Part shown: piece after piece, positions 1 through 5,910 of the stretch
How the letters are laid out: each line of letters starts with the position of its first letter
How positions within the stretch are numbered: the first letter of the stretch is position 1
Origin: Solirubrobacteraceae bacterium
GTDB lineage: Bacteria; Actinomycetota; Thermoleophilia; Solirubrobacterales; Solirubrobacteraceae
DNA: 6,082 nt
Direction: 5' to 3'
Assembly: GCA_030151725.1 (NCBI GenBank)
Contig: JASLDD010000203.1
Coordinates: 1 to 6,082 of the forward strand
Notes under the pieces: model-generated
What the model was told of the DNA's origin: nothing
Databases searched by the model: none
Seen by the model: only the letters and a program-made list of their open reading frames with translations
Position numbers and translations under genes: made by a program

Positions 1-789
1 AACCCGGCGGGCTTCGCCACAAACGCGGCGTTCCACCAGGACGGCACGCTGAGCAGCGGCTCGGTGCTCAACACGAGCCACCTGTTCTACAACGGAAACA
101 GCCAGGGCGGGATCATGGGTGGGGCGCTGACGGCGGTCTCGCCGGACTTCACCCGCGCGTCGCTGGGAGTGCCGGCGATGAACTACTCGGTGCTGCTGCC
201 GCGGTCGGTGGACTTCGACGAATTCGCCGCCGTCCTGTATCCGTCCTACCCCAACGAAACGACGCGCCCGCTGGTGCTCGACATGATGCAGATGCTGTGG
301 GATCGCGGTGAGCCGGACGGTTACGCCGAGCGGATGACGAGCGACCCGCTGCCCGACACGCCAGCCCACCAGGTGCTGATGGACGTGGCGTTCGGCGATC
401 ATCAGGTGAGCGACTACCAGGCCGACGTGGAGGCACGGACGGTGGGCGCCGAGGCGCACAAACCGGTGCTCTACAAAGGACGCTGGCCGCAGACGAACGT
501 GCTCTGGAACGTGCCTGGGATCCGCAGCTATCCCTACACGGGCTCGGCTGTGTACTACTGGGACATAGGCCCCGTCCGCCCGAACCCCGCCAACCCGGAA
601 GCGACGATCGGCACAGAACCGCCTCCCTATGAAAACCTCCCGAACCGGAGCGGGGAAGACCCGCACAGCGCGCCGCGGGCGGCGCCGGCCGAGCAGCAGC
701 TCGTCTCGGACTTCTTCGAAGGGGCGATCCAGAAAACGGACAACTGCGCCAAGGGGCCCTGCTATGCGGGGAGCTTCACCGGGCCCTAG
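1..789 (+). CDS. Alpha/beta-hydrolase-like protein, C-terminal part (5' end outside window)
   Basis: The frame is open from base 1 to a TAG at 787-789, giving 262 visible residues. A GTG at 64 is an internal codon rather than a credible start, because family-like sequence runs on upstream of it. The segment YNGNSQGGIMGG (about residues 30-41) has the nucleophile-elbow form G-x-S-x-G, so Ser34 (codon 100-102) is the likely nucleophile. Asp133 in FGDHQVSDY sits where the acid usually follows a late strand, and His222 in GEDPH near the C-terminus fits the catalytic base. Two cysteines close to the end (NCAKGPC) could form a disulfide, which would suit an exported enzyme. The signal peptide, if any, lies outside the window. 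The fold call rests on motif order; the substrate is unknown. An esterase or peptidase role is possible but not shown. It ends convergently on the cysteine-repeat gene, with a 4-base overlap. Confidence 0.75.
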   Translation, partial: NPAGFATNAAFHQDGTLSSGSVLNTSHLFYNGNSQGGIMGGALTAVSPDFTRASLGVPAMNYSVLLPRSVDFDEFAAVLYPSYPNETTRPLVLDMMQMLWDRGEPDGYAERMTSDPLPDTPAHQVLMDVAFGDHQVSDYQADVEARTVGAEAHKPVLYKGRWPQTNVLWNVPGIRSYPYTGSAVYYWDIGPVRPNPANPEATIGTEPPPYENLPNRSGEDPHSAPRAAPAEQQLVSDFFEGAIQKTDNCAKGPCYAGSFTGP

Positions 790-2882
790 TGCTTGGCGGA
801 GGAGCCGCCCTTGCAGAACGCGATGTAGTCCTCGAGCGGCAGCGGCGTGCTGTCGCCGGTCGTGAGGAGCACTTCGACGCTCAGCTTGAGCAGGTAGGCG
901 CAGGGGGGCAGGCTCGCGAACGTCCATTCGGGCTCGGGCGGCGAGCCGGCGAGGTGAGGCGTTGCGCTGCCGAACCAGTTCTCGCCGGGGTTCTCGGGGC
1001 TGGTGGGGCTGAGGTCGAGCGCGTAGGGGCCTTTTGGCCCTTCGAGCCAGGCGCTGACGGCACCGAGGTTGGAGTGCGCGGCGGTGAACTTGATGGTGAG
1101 GCTTTCGGTGAGCAGCGAGCAGGGGGTTGCTTCGAGCTCGACGATCCCGATCGATGCCACCGCCAGCTCGTCTTTGGCGCCGAACAGGCCGCCCGACCAG
1201 TAGGGGTGATGGGAGATGTGTTCGTAGTGCGTGTCGTTGATCGCGATGTGCGAGCAGGTCCCCGCATCGCTGCCGTCGCCGCTGTCGCCTTGGTTTCGCA
1301 GCCGCATGCGGATCCCGTAGTAGACATCGGTCTGCAGCGGGGCGGCGGCCGAGTTGCCGGCGGTGACGCCGGTCTCGTCGATCAGTTCGACATACGGTTT
1401 CAACGTGGTGGTGTTGAGGGCGAGTAGGTTGCTGTTCGGTTCGAACTGCCATTCGCCGGTGCTCGGCACCATTGGCGCTACGGGTGAGAATGGGGGGACG
1501 GCGACCCAGCCTTCGGGGTCTGGAACGATCGTGAACGTGCTCCCCGAGAGCCCCGCCGGGCCCGCCGGGTTGACCACGACGGCGATGGTCTCGAAGACTT
1601 TGTGTGGGAACGGGAAGAACACGGTCACAGCACTTGTGAACGATCCGATCTGAATGGGCGCCATCTGCGTCGCTGTGACCGGATCCCAGACTGTGGCGGC
1701 GGTGATCGGTGTTTTTTCGTCTGAGAGCTTGGTCGCATCCGGCGATGTGGCGAGCGTCTCGAAGCGGTACTCGACCAGCGGCGCGCCGTCGATCGGGTCC
1801 AAGCCGCCGTTGAGGCGCAGGGTGCTGAAGAAGGCGCGGCTGTCGGAGATCGTGAGCCCGTCTTCGGTCGCCTGGCTGTGAACGTCGTCGATGTAGCTGA
1901 GACCGCCGATATGGGTGAAGACACCGGTGCTCTGCGGCGGGCATGCACAGACGCAGAACAGCTGGCAGCGCAGGAAGCACACCCAGTGACAGAACTGGAT
2001 GCAGTAGCGCTCGAACTTCAGCTCGCGGACGAGTGTCTGGGCCGTCTCGACGTCGCCACGCAGCGCTGCTGCGGCAAGCCTCTCCAGGGATCCCTTCTCG
2101 GCTGAGAGCGCGCTGGTGGCGCGTGCGAAGTCGAGCATCTCGGCGACCTGCGACTCGATTGGCTCGATTGGGAAGACCCGGCAGAGCTCAAGGCAGCTGA
2201 GCATGCAGCGCCAGCTGCAGAACCACTCACAGATCCGGGTGCAGGATGAGCTTGCTTGGCTTCCTTGTAGCGTTGTGGCCAGCTGGTCGCAGTTGCCGGC
2301 GAGTACCGCCTGGGCCGCCGTCGCGAACAGCTTCTCGTCAGTGACCAGCGCGCCAATCGCGAGGCCGGCCGCCCGCAGCTCGGGGATGAGCGGCGGCCTT
2401 TGCACTTCGATGGGGCGGCAGACCACGTCGCAGACGAGCCGGTAGCGGATGGTGGTGACCCAGTGGCACAGCAGATGACTGAAAGGCTCGAGGCGGTGCT
2501 TGTCGATCAGGCTGCTCCAAGCCTCGGTGTCGCGCTCCTGAACGGCTTGCGCGATCAACTCCACGAGCTCCTCGTCGGCGGTCACCCTGGCTGCGACCTC
2601 AGCGAACGCGCGAACGTCTGGAGCCTCCTCGACCGGTGGGGGCCCGGCGAGCTCCAGGCAGAGCAGGACCGCTTCCTTGCTGCGCAGCCAGTGACAGACC
2701 ACCTCGCAGCGCTCGGCGATGCCATGCCGGGCGAGCAGATCGTGCATCGATTCGCCGTCCTCAGCTCGGAATGCATCGACCACCGCACGGAACACCTCGT
2801 CGTTCTCGGCGAGGGCACCCAACAGCTGAGCGCCCTCCAGAACCTCGTCCAGCAACTCGCGATCGGCGGCCTGAGGTGCCAT
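786..2882 (-). CDS. Cysteine-ladder repeat protein of unknown function (698 aa)
   Basis: I do not recognise a named family. The ATG at 2882-2880 is chosen because GGAGG lies 8 bases upstream; the frame stays open to 3077, but that extension looks non-coding. Residues 1-316 form four repeats of about 80 residues. Each has two helix-like stretches (an acidic D/E-rich turn, then L/A-rich), then a Cys-rich helix, then prolines. Taking the conserved Trp as zero (W65, W141, W220, W300), Cys is invariant at -2 and +10. Further Cys fill -6, +2, +6 and +14, always four residues apart. Repeat 3 has C214, 218, 222, 226, 230 and 234; repeat 4 has C294, 298, 302, 306, 310, 312 and 314. Residues 317-698 look beta-rich, with an acidic Gly/Asp/Ser loop (532-541) and a His cluster (545-559). 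No signal peptide or clear transmembrane span is visible. Such a Cys face could bind metal (Cu(I), Zn) or form disulfides or membrane contacts; this is inference. Confidence 0.88.
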   Translation of the reverse strand: MAPQAADRELLDEVLEGAQLLGALAENDEVFRAVVDAFRAEDGESMHDLLARHGIAERCEVVCHWLRSKEAVLLCLELAGPPPVEEAPDVRAFAEVAARVTADEELVELIAQAVQERDTEAWSSLIDKHRLEPFSHLLCHWVTTIRYRLVCDVVCRPIEVQRPPLIPELRAAGLAIGALVTDEKLFATAAQAVLAGNCDQLATTLQGSQASSSCTRICEWFCSWRCMLSCLELCRVFPIEPIESQVAEMLDFARATSALSAEKGSLERLAAAALRGDVETAQTLVRELKFERYCIQFCHWVCFLRCQLFCVCACPPQSTGVFTHIGGLSYIDDVHSQATEDGLTISDSRAFFSTLRLNGGLDPIDGAPLVEYRFETLATSPDATKLSDEKTPITAATVWDPVTATQMAPIQIGSFTSAVTVFFPFPHKVFETIAVVVNPAGPAGLSGSTFTIVPDPEGWVAVPPFSPVAPMVPSTGEWQFEPNSNLLALNTTTLKPYVELIDETGVTAGNSAAAPLQTDVYYGIRMRLRNQGDSGDGSDAGTCSHIAINDTHYEHISHHPYWSGGLFGAKDELAVASIGIVELEATPCSLLTESLTIKFTAAHSNLGAVSAWLEGPKGPYALDLSPTSPENPGENWFGSATPHLAGSPPEPEWTFASLPPCAYLLKLSVEVLLTTGDSTPLPLEDYIAFCKGGSSAKH
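795..809. terminator. Weak hairpin just past the hydrolase stop codon
   Basis: GGCGG-aggag-CCGCC makes a perfect 5-bp stem with a 5-base loop, 5 bases after the hydrolase stop. No T-run follows, and the bases also encode the last residues of the cysteine-ladder protein (GGSSAKH). It could slow transcription of the plus-strand gene, but it may be a by-product of Gly codons. Confidence 0.22.
1941..2003 (-). repeat. Cys-ladder helix of protein repeat 4 (residues 294-314)
   Basis: C294, 298, 302, 306, 310 and 314 keep the four-residue step, and an extra off-lattice C312 gives CVCAC just before two prolines. H299-W300 and R305/L308 match the other repeats. This is the last repeat; the beta-rich C-terminal half begins right after it. 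Confidence 0.85.
2181..2243 (-). repeat. Cys-ladder helix of protein repeat 3 (residues 214-234)
   Basis: Six cysteines (214, 218, 222, 226, 230, 234) occur at exact four-residue steps, giving the pattern C-x3 repeated five times and ending in Cys. The usual His before Trp is Glu219 here, and a second Trp (224) is present. A proline-containing linker (FPIEP) follows. Confidence 0.85.
2418..2468 (-). repeat. Cys-ladder helix of protein repeat 2 (residues 139-155)
   Basis: C139, C151 and C155 lie on the same every-fourth-residue lattice around H140-W141, with T143 and Y147 in the intervening lattice slots and S135 before it. Arg146 and Leu149 match R225/L228 and R305/L308 of repeats 3 and 4. 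A Pro-containing linker (residues 157-164) follows. Confidence 0.75.
2658..2708 (-). repeat. Cys-ladder helix of protein repeat 1 (residues 59-75)
   Basis: This is the least-filled ladder of the cysteine-repeat protein. It has C59, C63 and C75 around H64-W65. The lattice positions between C63 and C75 are R67 and A71, and position 79 is Ala. It is followed by a run of three prolines. Confidence 0.75.
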
Positions 2883-2890
2883 CACACAAT

Positions 2891-2895
2891 CCTCC
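2891..2895 (-). promoter_or_regulatory. Ribosome-binding site of the cysteine-ladder gene
   Basis: GGAGG on the minus strand lies 8 bases before the ATG at 2882. This decides the start and removes 65 residues from the longest possible ORF. An in-frame GTG directly before the ATG would be only 5 bases away and remains a minor alternative. Confidence 0.8.
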
Positions 2896-2934
2896 AATTG
2901 GGTTAATGCGGCTTGTTGCTGCGGACCGAACGAG

Positions 2935-2951
2935 GGTGCTCGGCGAGCGCC
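2935..2951. promoter_or_regulatory. Candidate operator dyad upstream of the cysteine-ladder gene
   Basis: GGtGCTCGgCGAGCgCC is a 17-base dyad around G2943 with one mismatched pair. It abuts a minus-strand TTGACT (2957-2952) that resembles a -35 box. I see no good -10 hexamer at the expected 16-18 base spacing, so the promoter is not established. Short GC-rich dyads also arise by chance in DNA of this composition. Confidence 0.3.
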
Positions 2952-2980
2952 AGTCAACAGCCATGGGTGGCTGCGCGTCA

Positions 2981-3351
2981 ATGGTTGTGGCCGGGTGTGC
3001 GAGTGACCGCCCGGCAGCGGCGCGTCCTTTGGGCTCAGCCCTCGCCGACTACCCGCGGTATGCGCGCCTCCTTTCACCTGATGGGGAGGTGACGCTCTCT
3101 TTGCAGCAGGCGGAGCAAAATCCCGGCAAAGGTGGCGCGAGCCTGCACTTCGAGGTGGATGACATCGATCTTGTGGTCGGAGAACTGGAGACGAGGGTTC
3201 ACTCAGCCGCCTCGCAGCGGACCAAGCATACCTATGGCGCGAGGCCGTTCTGCTGGATCCAGACGGCTATGAGGTGTTCCTCTACCACGCCGAAGTGAAC
3301 CGGCTCGATCCCCCTTGGCGACTGCCTGCCGAGTGGCAGCACGAGGCGTGA
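2981..3351 (+). pseudogene. Decayed glyoxalase/bleomycin-resistance (VOC) family gene
   Basis: Recognisable VOC-family sequence is spread over three frames. Frame 2 (from an ATG at 2981, or at 2963) reads ASDRPAAAR, then DYPRYARLLSPDGEVTLSL and ASLHFEVDDID, ending at about ELETR (3196). A short piece GFTQPP lies in frame 3 (3195-3212). The C-terminus, DQAYLWREAVLLDPDGYEVF and then LYHAEVNRLDPPWRLP, is in frame 1 (3220 onward) and stops at TGA 3349-3351. His in ASLHFEV and Glu in DGYEVF fit the metal-ligand positions of VOC proteins. The total span of about 123 codons matches the usual 115-130 residues. The N-terminal part also seems to lack a few residues between PAAAR and the DYPRY segment. 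At least two frameshifts within about 30 bases point to a pseudogene; sequencing error is the alternative. No ribosome-binding site is evident. It runs divergently from the cysteine-ladder gene. Confidence 0.75.
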
Positions 3352-3409
3352 CAGAGCCAAGGGAGCGCTTTGATGCGGGTAAGGTTCTTGCCGTCGTAGA
3401 GACTGACCG

Positions 3410-4345
3410 TCAGGCGGTTGTTTTGCTGAAGTAGTGGCCCTCGTCTAGGTCTGCGATCAGCCCTGGCTGAGTCGGCTCCCACCCGAGCAGCTCACGGGTC
3501 AGGACGCTTGAGGCCGGGCTATCAGCGCCAAGGAAGCCGGACAGCCAGGTGAAATGCTCGGCGGCATCATCGGGAGAGACGGAGAGCAGCGGCAGATCGA
3601 GGTGGCGTCCAATCACCTCAGCGATATTGCGGATGGGGACGCCCTCGTCGGCAACGGCGTGCAGCGTGGAGCCCGCCGGTGCCTTTTCCAGGCCGAGGCG
3701 GAAGAGACGTGCGGAGTCGAGACGGTGCACTGCGGGCCAGCGGTTGGTCCCGTCGGCGAGATAGCCGGAGACGCCCTTCTCACGGGCGATGTCGACGAGG
3801 GTCGCCATGAAGCCGTTGTCTCCGTCGCCATGGTTGGTGGGGGGAAGGCGCACGACGGAGGAGCGAACGCCGCGGGAGCCGAGGGAGATCAGATACTCAG
3901 CCGTGCCCCAGCGAGTCTGCGGCCCGCTGCCCCACGCGGCGACGGCGGGGTTGGAGCCGTGGCCATCCTGCTCCGTAGCCACGCTTCCGGGTTTGACGCC
4001 GAGCGTCCCAGAGGCGATCAGGAACAGTCGATCGGAGCCGGCCAGCGCCTCTCCGATCGTCTCGACGGCGCGGCGATCGGCGTCGGCGGCGCCTTGGAAG
4101 TCCCCGGTGAAGGCAAGGTCGTGCTTGAACGCAAGGTGGATGACGCCATCGGAAGCGTCAGCCGCATCCCGCAGGCCGTCGAGGTCGTCGAGCGTGCCGC
4201 GGTGCACCTCGGCGCCAGCTGCGGCGAGGGCGTCGGCGGAGGCATCCGAACGTGCGAGCCCTACTACTTGATGGCCCTCGCCGAGGAGCTCGGGAACAAC
4301 CGCGGAGCCGATCCAGCCGGATGCACCGGTGACAAATACGCGCAT
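3410..4345 (-). CDS. NAD(P)-binding atypical SDR / NAD-dependent epimerase-dehydratase family protein
   Basis: The protein is 311 residues, a typical length for extended or atypical short-chain dehydrogenases. The start is the ATG at 4345-4343, with GGAGG five bases upstream; the TTG at 4357 lies at that site and is rejected. The N-terminus MRVFVTGASGWIGS carries the Rossmann G7-x2-G10-x2-G13 motif for dinucleotide binding. VIHLAF (68-73) and IASGTLGV (110-117) are the later Rossmann strands. The segments VVRLPPTNHGDGD (164-176), AREKGVSGY (187-195) and NRWPAVHRLDSARL (201-214) are characteristic of the NAD-dependent epimerase-like SDR group. The canonical Y-x3-K pair is not seen: Y151 is followed by Leu155, as in atypical SDRs. 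The enzyme is probably cytosolic and its substrate is unknown. It is divergent from the TetR gene and is the likely target of that repressor. Confidence 0.88.
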   Translation of the reverse strand: MRVFVTGASGWIGSAVVPELLGEGHQVVGLARSDASADALAAAGAEVHRGTLDDLDGLRDAADASDGVIHLAFKHDLAFTGDFQGAADADRRAVETIGEALAGSDRLFLIASGTLGVKPGSVATEQDGHGSNPAVAAWGSGPQTRWGTAEYLISLGSRGVRSSVVRLPPTNHGDGDNGFMATLVDIAREKGVSGYLADGTNRWPAVHRLDSARLFRLGLEKAPAGSTLHAVADEGVPIRNIAEVIGRHLDLPLLSVSPDDAAEHFTWLSGFLGADSPASSVLTRELLGWEPTQPGLIADLDEGHYFSKTTA

Positions 4346-4350
4346 GAGAA

Positions 4351-4355
4351 CCTCC
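4351..4355 (-). promoter_or_regulatory. Ribosome-binding site of the SDR gene
   Basis: GGAGG on the minus strand lies five bases from the ATG at 4345 and fixes the start of the SDR protein at MRVFVTGASG. Confidence 0.8.
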
Positions 4356-4368
4356 AAGAGACGAGTTA

Positions 4369-4385
4369 ATGACAGTGACTGCCAT
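4369..4385. promoter_or_regulatory. Candidate TetR operator between the SDR and TetR genes
   Basis: ATGaCAGTgACTGcCAT is a 17-base dyad centred on G4377 with one mismatched pair (4372/4382). It lies in the 89-bp divergent gap, 23 bases from the SDR start and 49 bases before the TetR start. TetR proteins commonly bind such palindromes between themselves and a divergent target. A weaker dyad, GTCAGCcGCTGtC at 4404-4416, lies closer to the TetR gene. The sequence symmetry is observed; binding by the neighbouring repressor is inferred. Confidence 0.5.
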
Positions 4386-4421
4386 CAGCGTAGCACTCTC
4401 GATGTCAGCCGCTGTCGTCAG

Positions 4422-4427
4422 TAGGAT
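4422..4427 (+). promoter_or_regulatory. Candidate -10 box for a leaderless TetR transcript
   Basis: TAGGAT fits the TANNNT -10 pattern common in actinobacteria. It ends 7 bases before the A of the TetR ATG at 4435, so transcription starting there would give an mRNA with no leader. This agrees with the lack of a good Shine-Dalgarno sequence before that ATG. The -35 region (about 4399-4404, TCGATG) is a poor match. Confidence 0.4.
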
Positions 4428-4434
4428 TGGTGGC

Positions 4435-5001
4435 ATGGGACGATGGGAGCCAGACGCACGTGGACGGTTGATGCAGGCGGCGTTTGCGCTCTATGGCGAG
4501 CGGGGCTTCGAGCAGACCACGGTGGCGGCGATCGCCAGCCGGGCTGGACTCACGGAGCGAACGTTCTTCAGGCACTTCGCCGACAAGCGAGAGGTTCTGT
4601 TCGCAGGCGCGGATGCGCTGCAGGCACTGCTGGTCAGCAGGGTCGCCGATGCGCCGGAGGCGATGGCGCCGATGGAGGCGGCGGTGGCGGGCCTGGAAGC
4701 AGCCGGTGCTCTAATCCAGGAGGGAGGGGAGCTACCGCAGCAACGGCAGGCCATCATCGCTGCCAGCTTGGAGCTCCAAGAGCGCGAGCTGATCAAGCTC
4801 GCGTCGCTTGCCTCGGCACTAGGTGGGGCGCTGCGCGAGCGTGGCGTCGGCGAGCCGGCGGCGAGCCTGACGGCCGAGGCGGGGGTAGCTGTCTTCAAGG
4901 TCGCTTTTGAGAGGTGGATCGAGACTCCTAGCGAGCAAGACCTGCCGAGCCTCATTCGCGAGTCGCTCGATGCGTTGAGGACTGTGACCGCGGATAGCTG
5001 A
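4435..5001 (+). CDS. TetR/AcrR-family transcriptional repressor
   Basis: The protein is 188 residues, a usual TetR length. The N-terminal DNA-binding domain is clear: an arm plus helix 1 (DARGRLMQAAFALYGERGF, 7-25), then the helix-turn-helix TTVAAIASRAGLTERTFFRH (28-47), followed by FADKREVLF. The Ala-rich, helical remainder would form the ligand-binding and dimer domain; VAVFKVAFERWIETPS (about 151-166) resembles the last helices of that domain. The ATG at 4435 is chosen because the family begins about here; an in-frame upstream ATG at 4369 would add 22 unrelated residues and overlap the candidate operator. The gene is divergent from the SDR across 89 bp, the classic layout for a repressor that controls both itself and the neighbouring enzyme. 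The inducer is unknown. It converges on the GNAT gene, 45 bp downstream, with no clear terminator hairpin between them. Confidence 0.9.
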   Translation: MGRWEPDARGRLMQAAFALYGERGFEQTTVAAIASRAGLTERTFFRHFADKREVLFAGADALQALLVSRVADAPEAMAPMEAAVAGLEAAGALIQEGGELPQQRQAIIAASLELQERELIKLASLASALGGALRERGVGEPAASLTAEAGVAVFKVAFERWIETPSEQDLPSLIRESLDALRTVTADS

Positions 5002-5046
5002 TCGGCCGTGCCGGTGGTGGTGGTTGCGGCTTTGTAGCTGGTCCGG

Positions 5047-5775
5047 TCAGGAGCGTCCGGGAGCGTCGCTTCGGGGTGGCCCATGCGTGACCACATTGAG
5101 CGTCGCGGTTTGCCGCACGCGAAAGCCAAGCTGCTCGTAGAGACGGATTGCTGTGGTGTTGGTGGCGAGGACGTGCAGGAAGACGCTGTGTGAGCGAAGT
5201 TGGATGCCGGTCATCAGTGCGCCAATGAGCTGAGATGCCAAGCCTTGTCCGCGGAAGTCGGGCCTTGTGCAAACTGCGCTGATCTCAGTCCAACGATCGA
5301 GCCGAAACCGCTCTCCAGCAATGGCGACGAGTGCGCCGTCGTGGCGGATTCCCAGGTAGGAACCGAGCTCGATGGTCCTGGCCAGGAACGGCCCAGGTTC
5401 GGTTTGGGAGACGAGCTCGAGCATCTCCGGCACGTCGGCTGCACCGAGCGGGATCGCCGCTGGGCAGTCGGTCGCGGTGACCTGCTCACCGATCATCTGC
5501 ACGAGGTCGAACGAGTTGACCGCCTGCCACGGGTCAGGCGGCTCGGGGCCGCTGTAGCGGACGGCCGTGTAGGTACCCGGTGCAATGAGGTTGGTGGCGT
5601 CCTGCCAGTCCTGGGCCGATGGCGAGGAGGGCAGTGCGAGGAACGGCGCGACGTCGAGTGGGTATCGGCGCGCTCGTCCGCTTACTTGCGCAAGGCGCGC
5701 GTGGGGTCCGCCCAGGGATGCGTAGGCGGGGTTGTCGAGTTGGTCTTCATCGGTCGGGGACACCCCGTATCTCAT
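5047..5775 (-). CDS. GNAT-family N-acetyltransferase (FR47-like)
   Basis: The protein is 242 residues from the ATG at 5775. The acetyl-CoA-binding signature R/Q-x2-G-x-G/A is present as RGQGLA (175-180) after TEISAVCTRPDF (163-174). The closing strand-helix-strand is TNTTAIRLYEQLGFRV (205-220), the end of a GNAT fold as in FR47-like proteins. ARTIELGSYLGIRHDG and LVAIAGERF (132-157) form the preceding strands. Residues 10-100 (LDNPAYASL, DVAPFLALP) are an N-terminal extension seen in this group. It should transfer acetyl from acetyl-CoA to an amine, but the substrate cannot be told. The start is uncertain: the frame stays open to 5928, there is no strong Shine-Dalgarno sequence, and a GTG at 5763 is a close alternative. 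Sequence resembling the family begins only after these points, so the longer extension is unlikely to be translated. Confidence 0.87.
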   Translation of the reverse strand: MRYGVSPTDEDQLDNPAYASLGGPHARLAQVSGRARRYPLDVAPFLALPSSPSAQDWQDATNLIAPGTYTAVRYSGPEPPDPWQAVNSFDLVQMIGEQVTATDCPAAIPLGAADVPEMLELVSQTEPGPFLARTIELGSYLGIRHDGALVAIAGERFRLDRWTEISAVCTRPDFRGQGLASQLIGALMTGIQLRSHSVFLHVLATNTTAIRLYEQLGFRVRQTATLNVVTHGPPRSDAPGRS

Positions 5776-5910
5776 ACCACGCGGTGGCTGCCGGATGCAT
5801 CGGAGGCTAGCTCTGCTGCAGCTTTGGAGGTGCTCGCGAAGCGGAGGCATATGCGGCGGTGCGCCTGAGAGGTCTCTGCAGCAGTTTGCAGATCTCGCGA
5901 TCATGGAGCC
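5776..5910. other. Divergent intergenic region, GNAT / metallopeptidase
   Basis: This 135-bp gap must hold promoters for both flanking genes. I see no convincing -35/-10 pair on either strand. The only structure noticed is CTGCTGCAG (5813-5821) and its inverse CTGCAGCAG (5876-5884), 54 bases apart. Confidence 0.4.

Noticed and set aside
789..1427. Plus-strand ORF of 212 codons opposite the C-terminal half of the cysteine-ladder gene
   Set aside because: Composition is low-complexity (Gly/Ala/Arg/Glu) as expected for an antisense frame, with no family motifs.
2400..2906. Plus-strand ORF of 168 codons opposite the cysteine-ladder gene
   Set aside because: It is a shadow of the minus-strand gene in GC-rich DNA; the minus frame carries the regular Cys/Trp repeats, and the plus frame shows no recognisable motif.
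2883..3077. N-terminal 65-residue extension of the cysteine-ladder ORF
   Set aside because: The strong GGAGG eight bases before the ATG at 2882 marks the real start, the extension is Arg/Pro/Ser-rich with no structure, and it overlaps the VOC pseudogene on the other strand.
3554..4369. Plus-strand ORF of 271 codons opposite the SDR
   Set aside because: The minus strand is an unmistakable Rossmann SDR with a good ribosome-binding site; the plus frame is an antisense shadow.
5002..5046. Possible bidirectional terminator between the TetR and GNAT genes
   Set aside because: Only a 4-bp GCCG/CGGC pairing is visible and there is no T-run, so no terminator can be supported.
4491..5129. Minus-strand ORF of 212 codons opposite the TetR gene
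   Set aside because: Ser/Ala/Arg-rich antisense frame; the plus strand holds a complete TetR protein.
5813..5884. Inverted pair CTGCTGCAG / CTGCAGCAG, 54 bases apart
   Set aside because: Only 9 bp and built around the self-complementary CTGCAG, so it is likely by chance; too far apart for a standard operator or hairpin.
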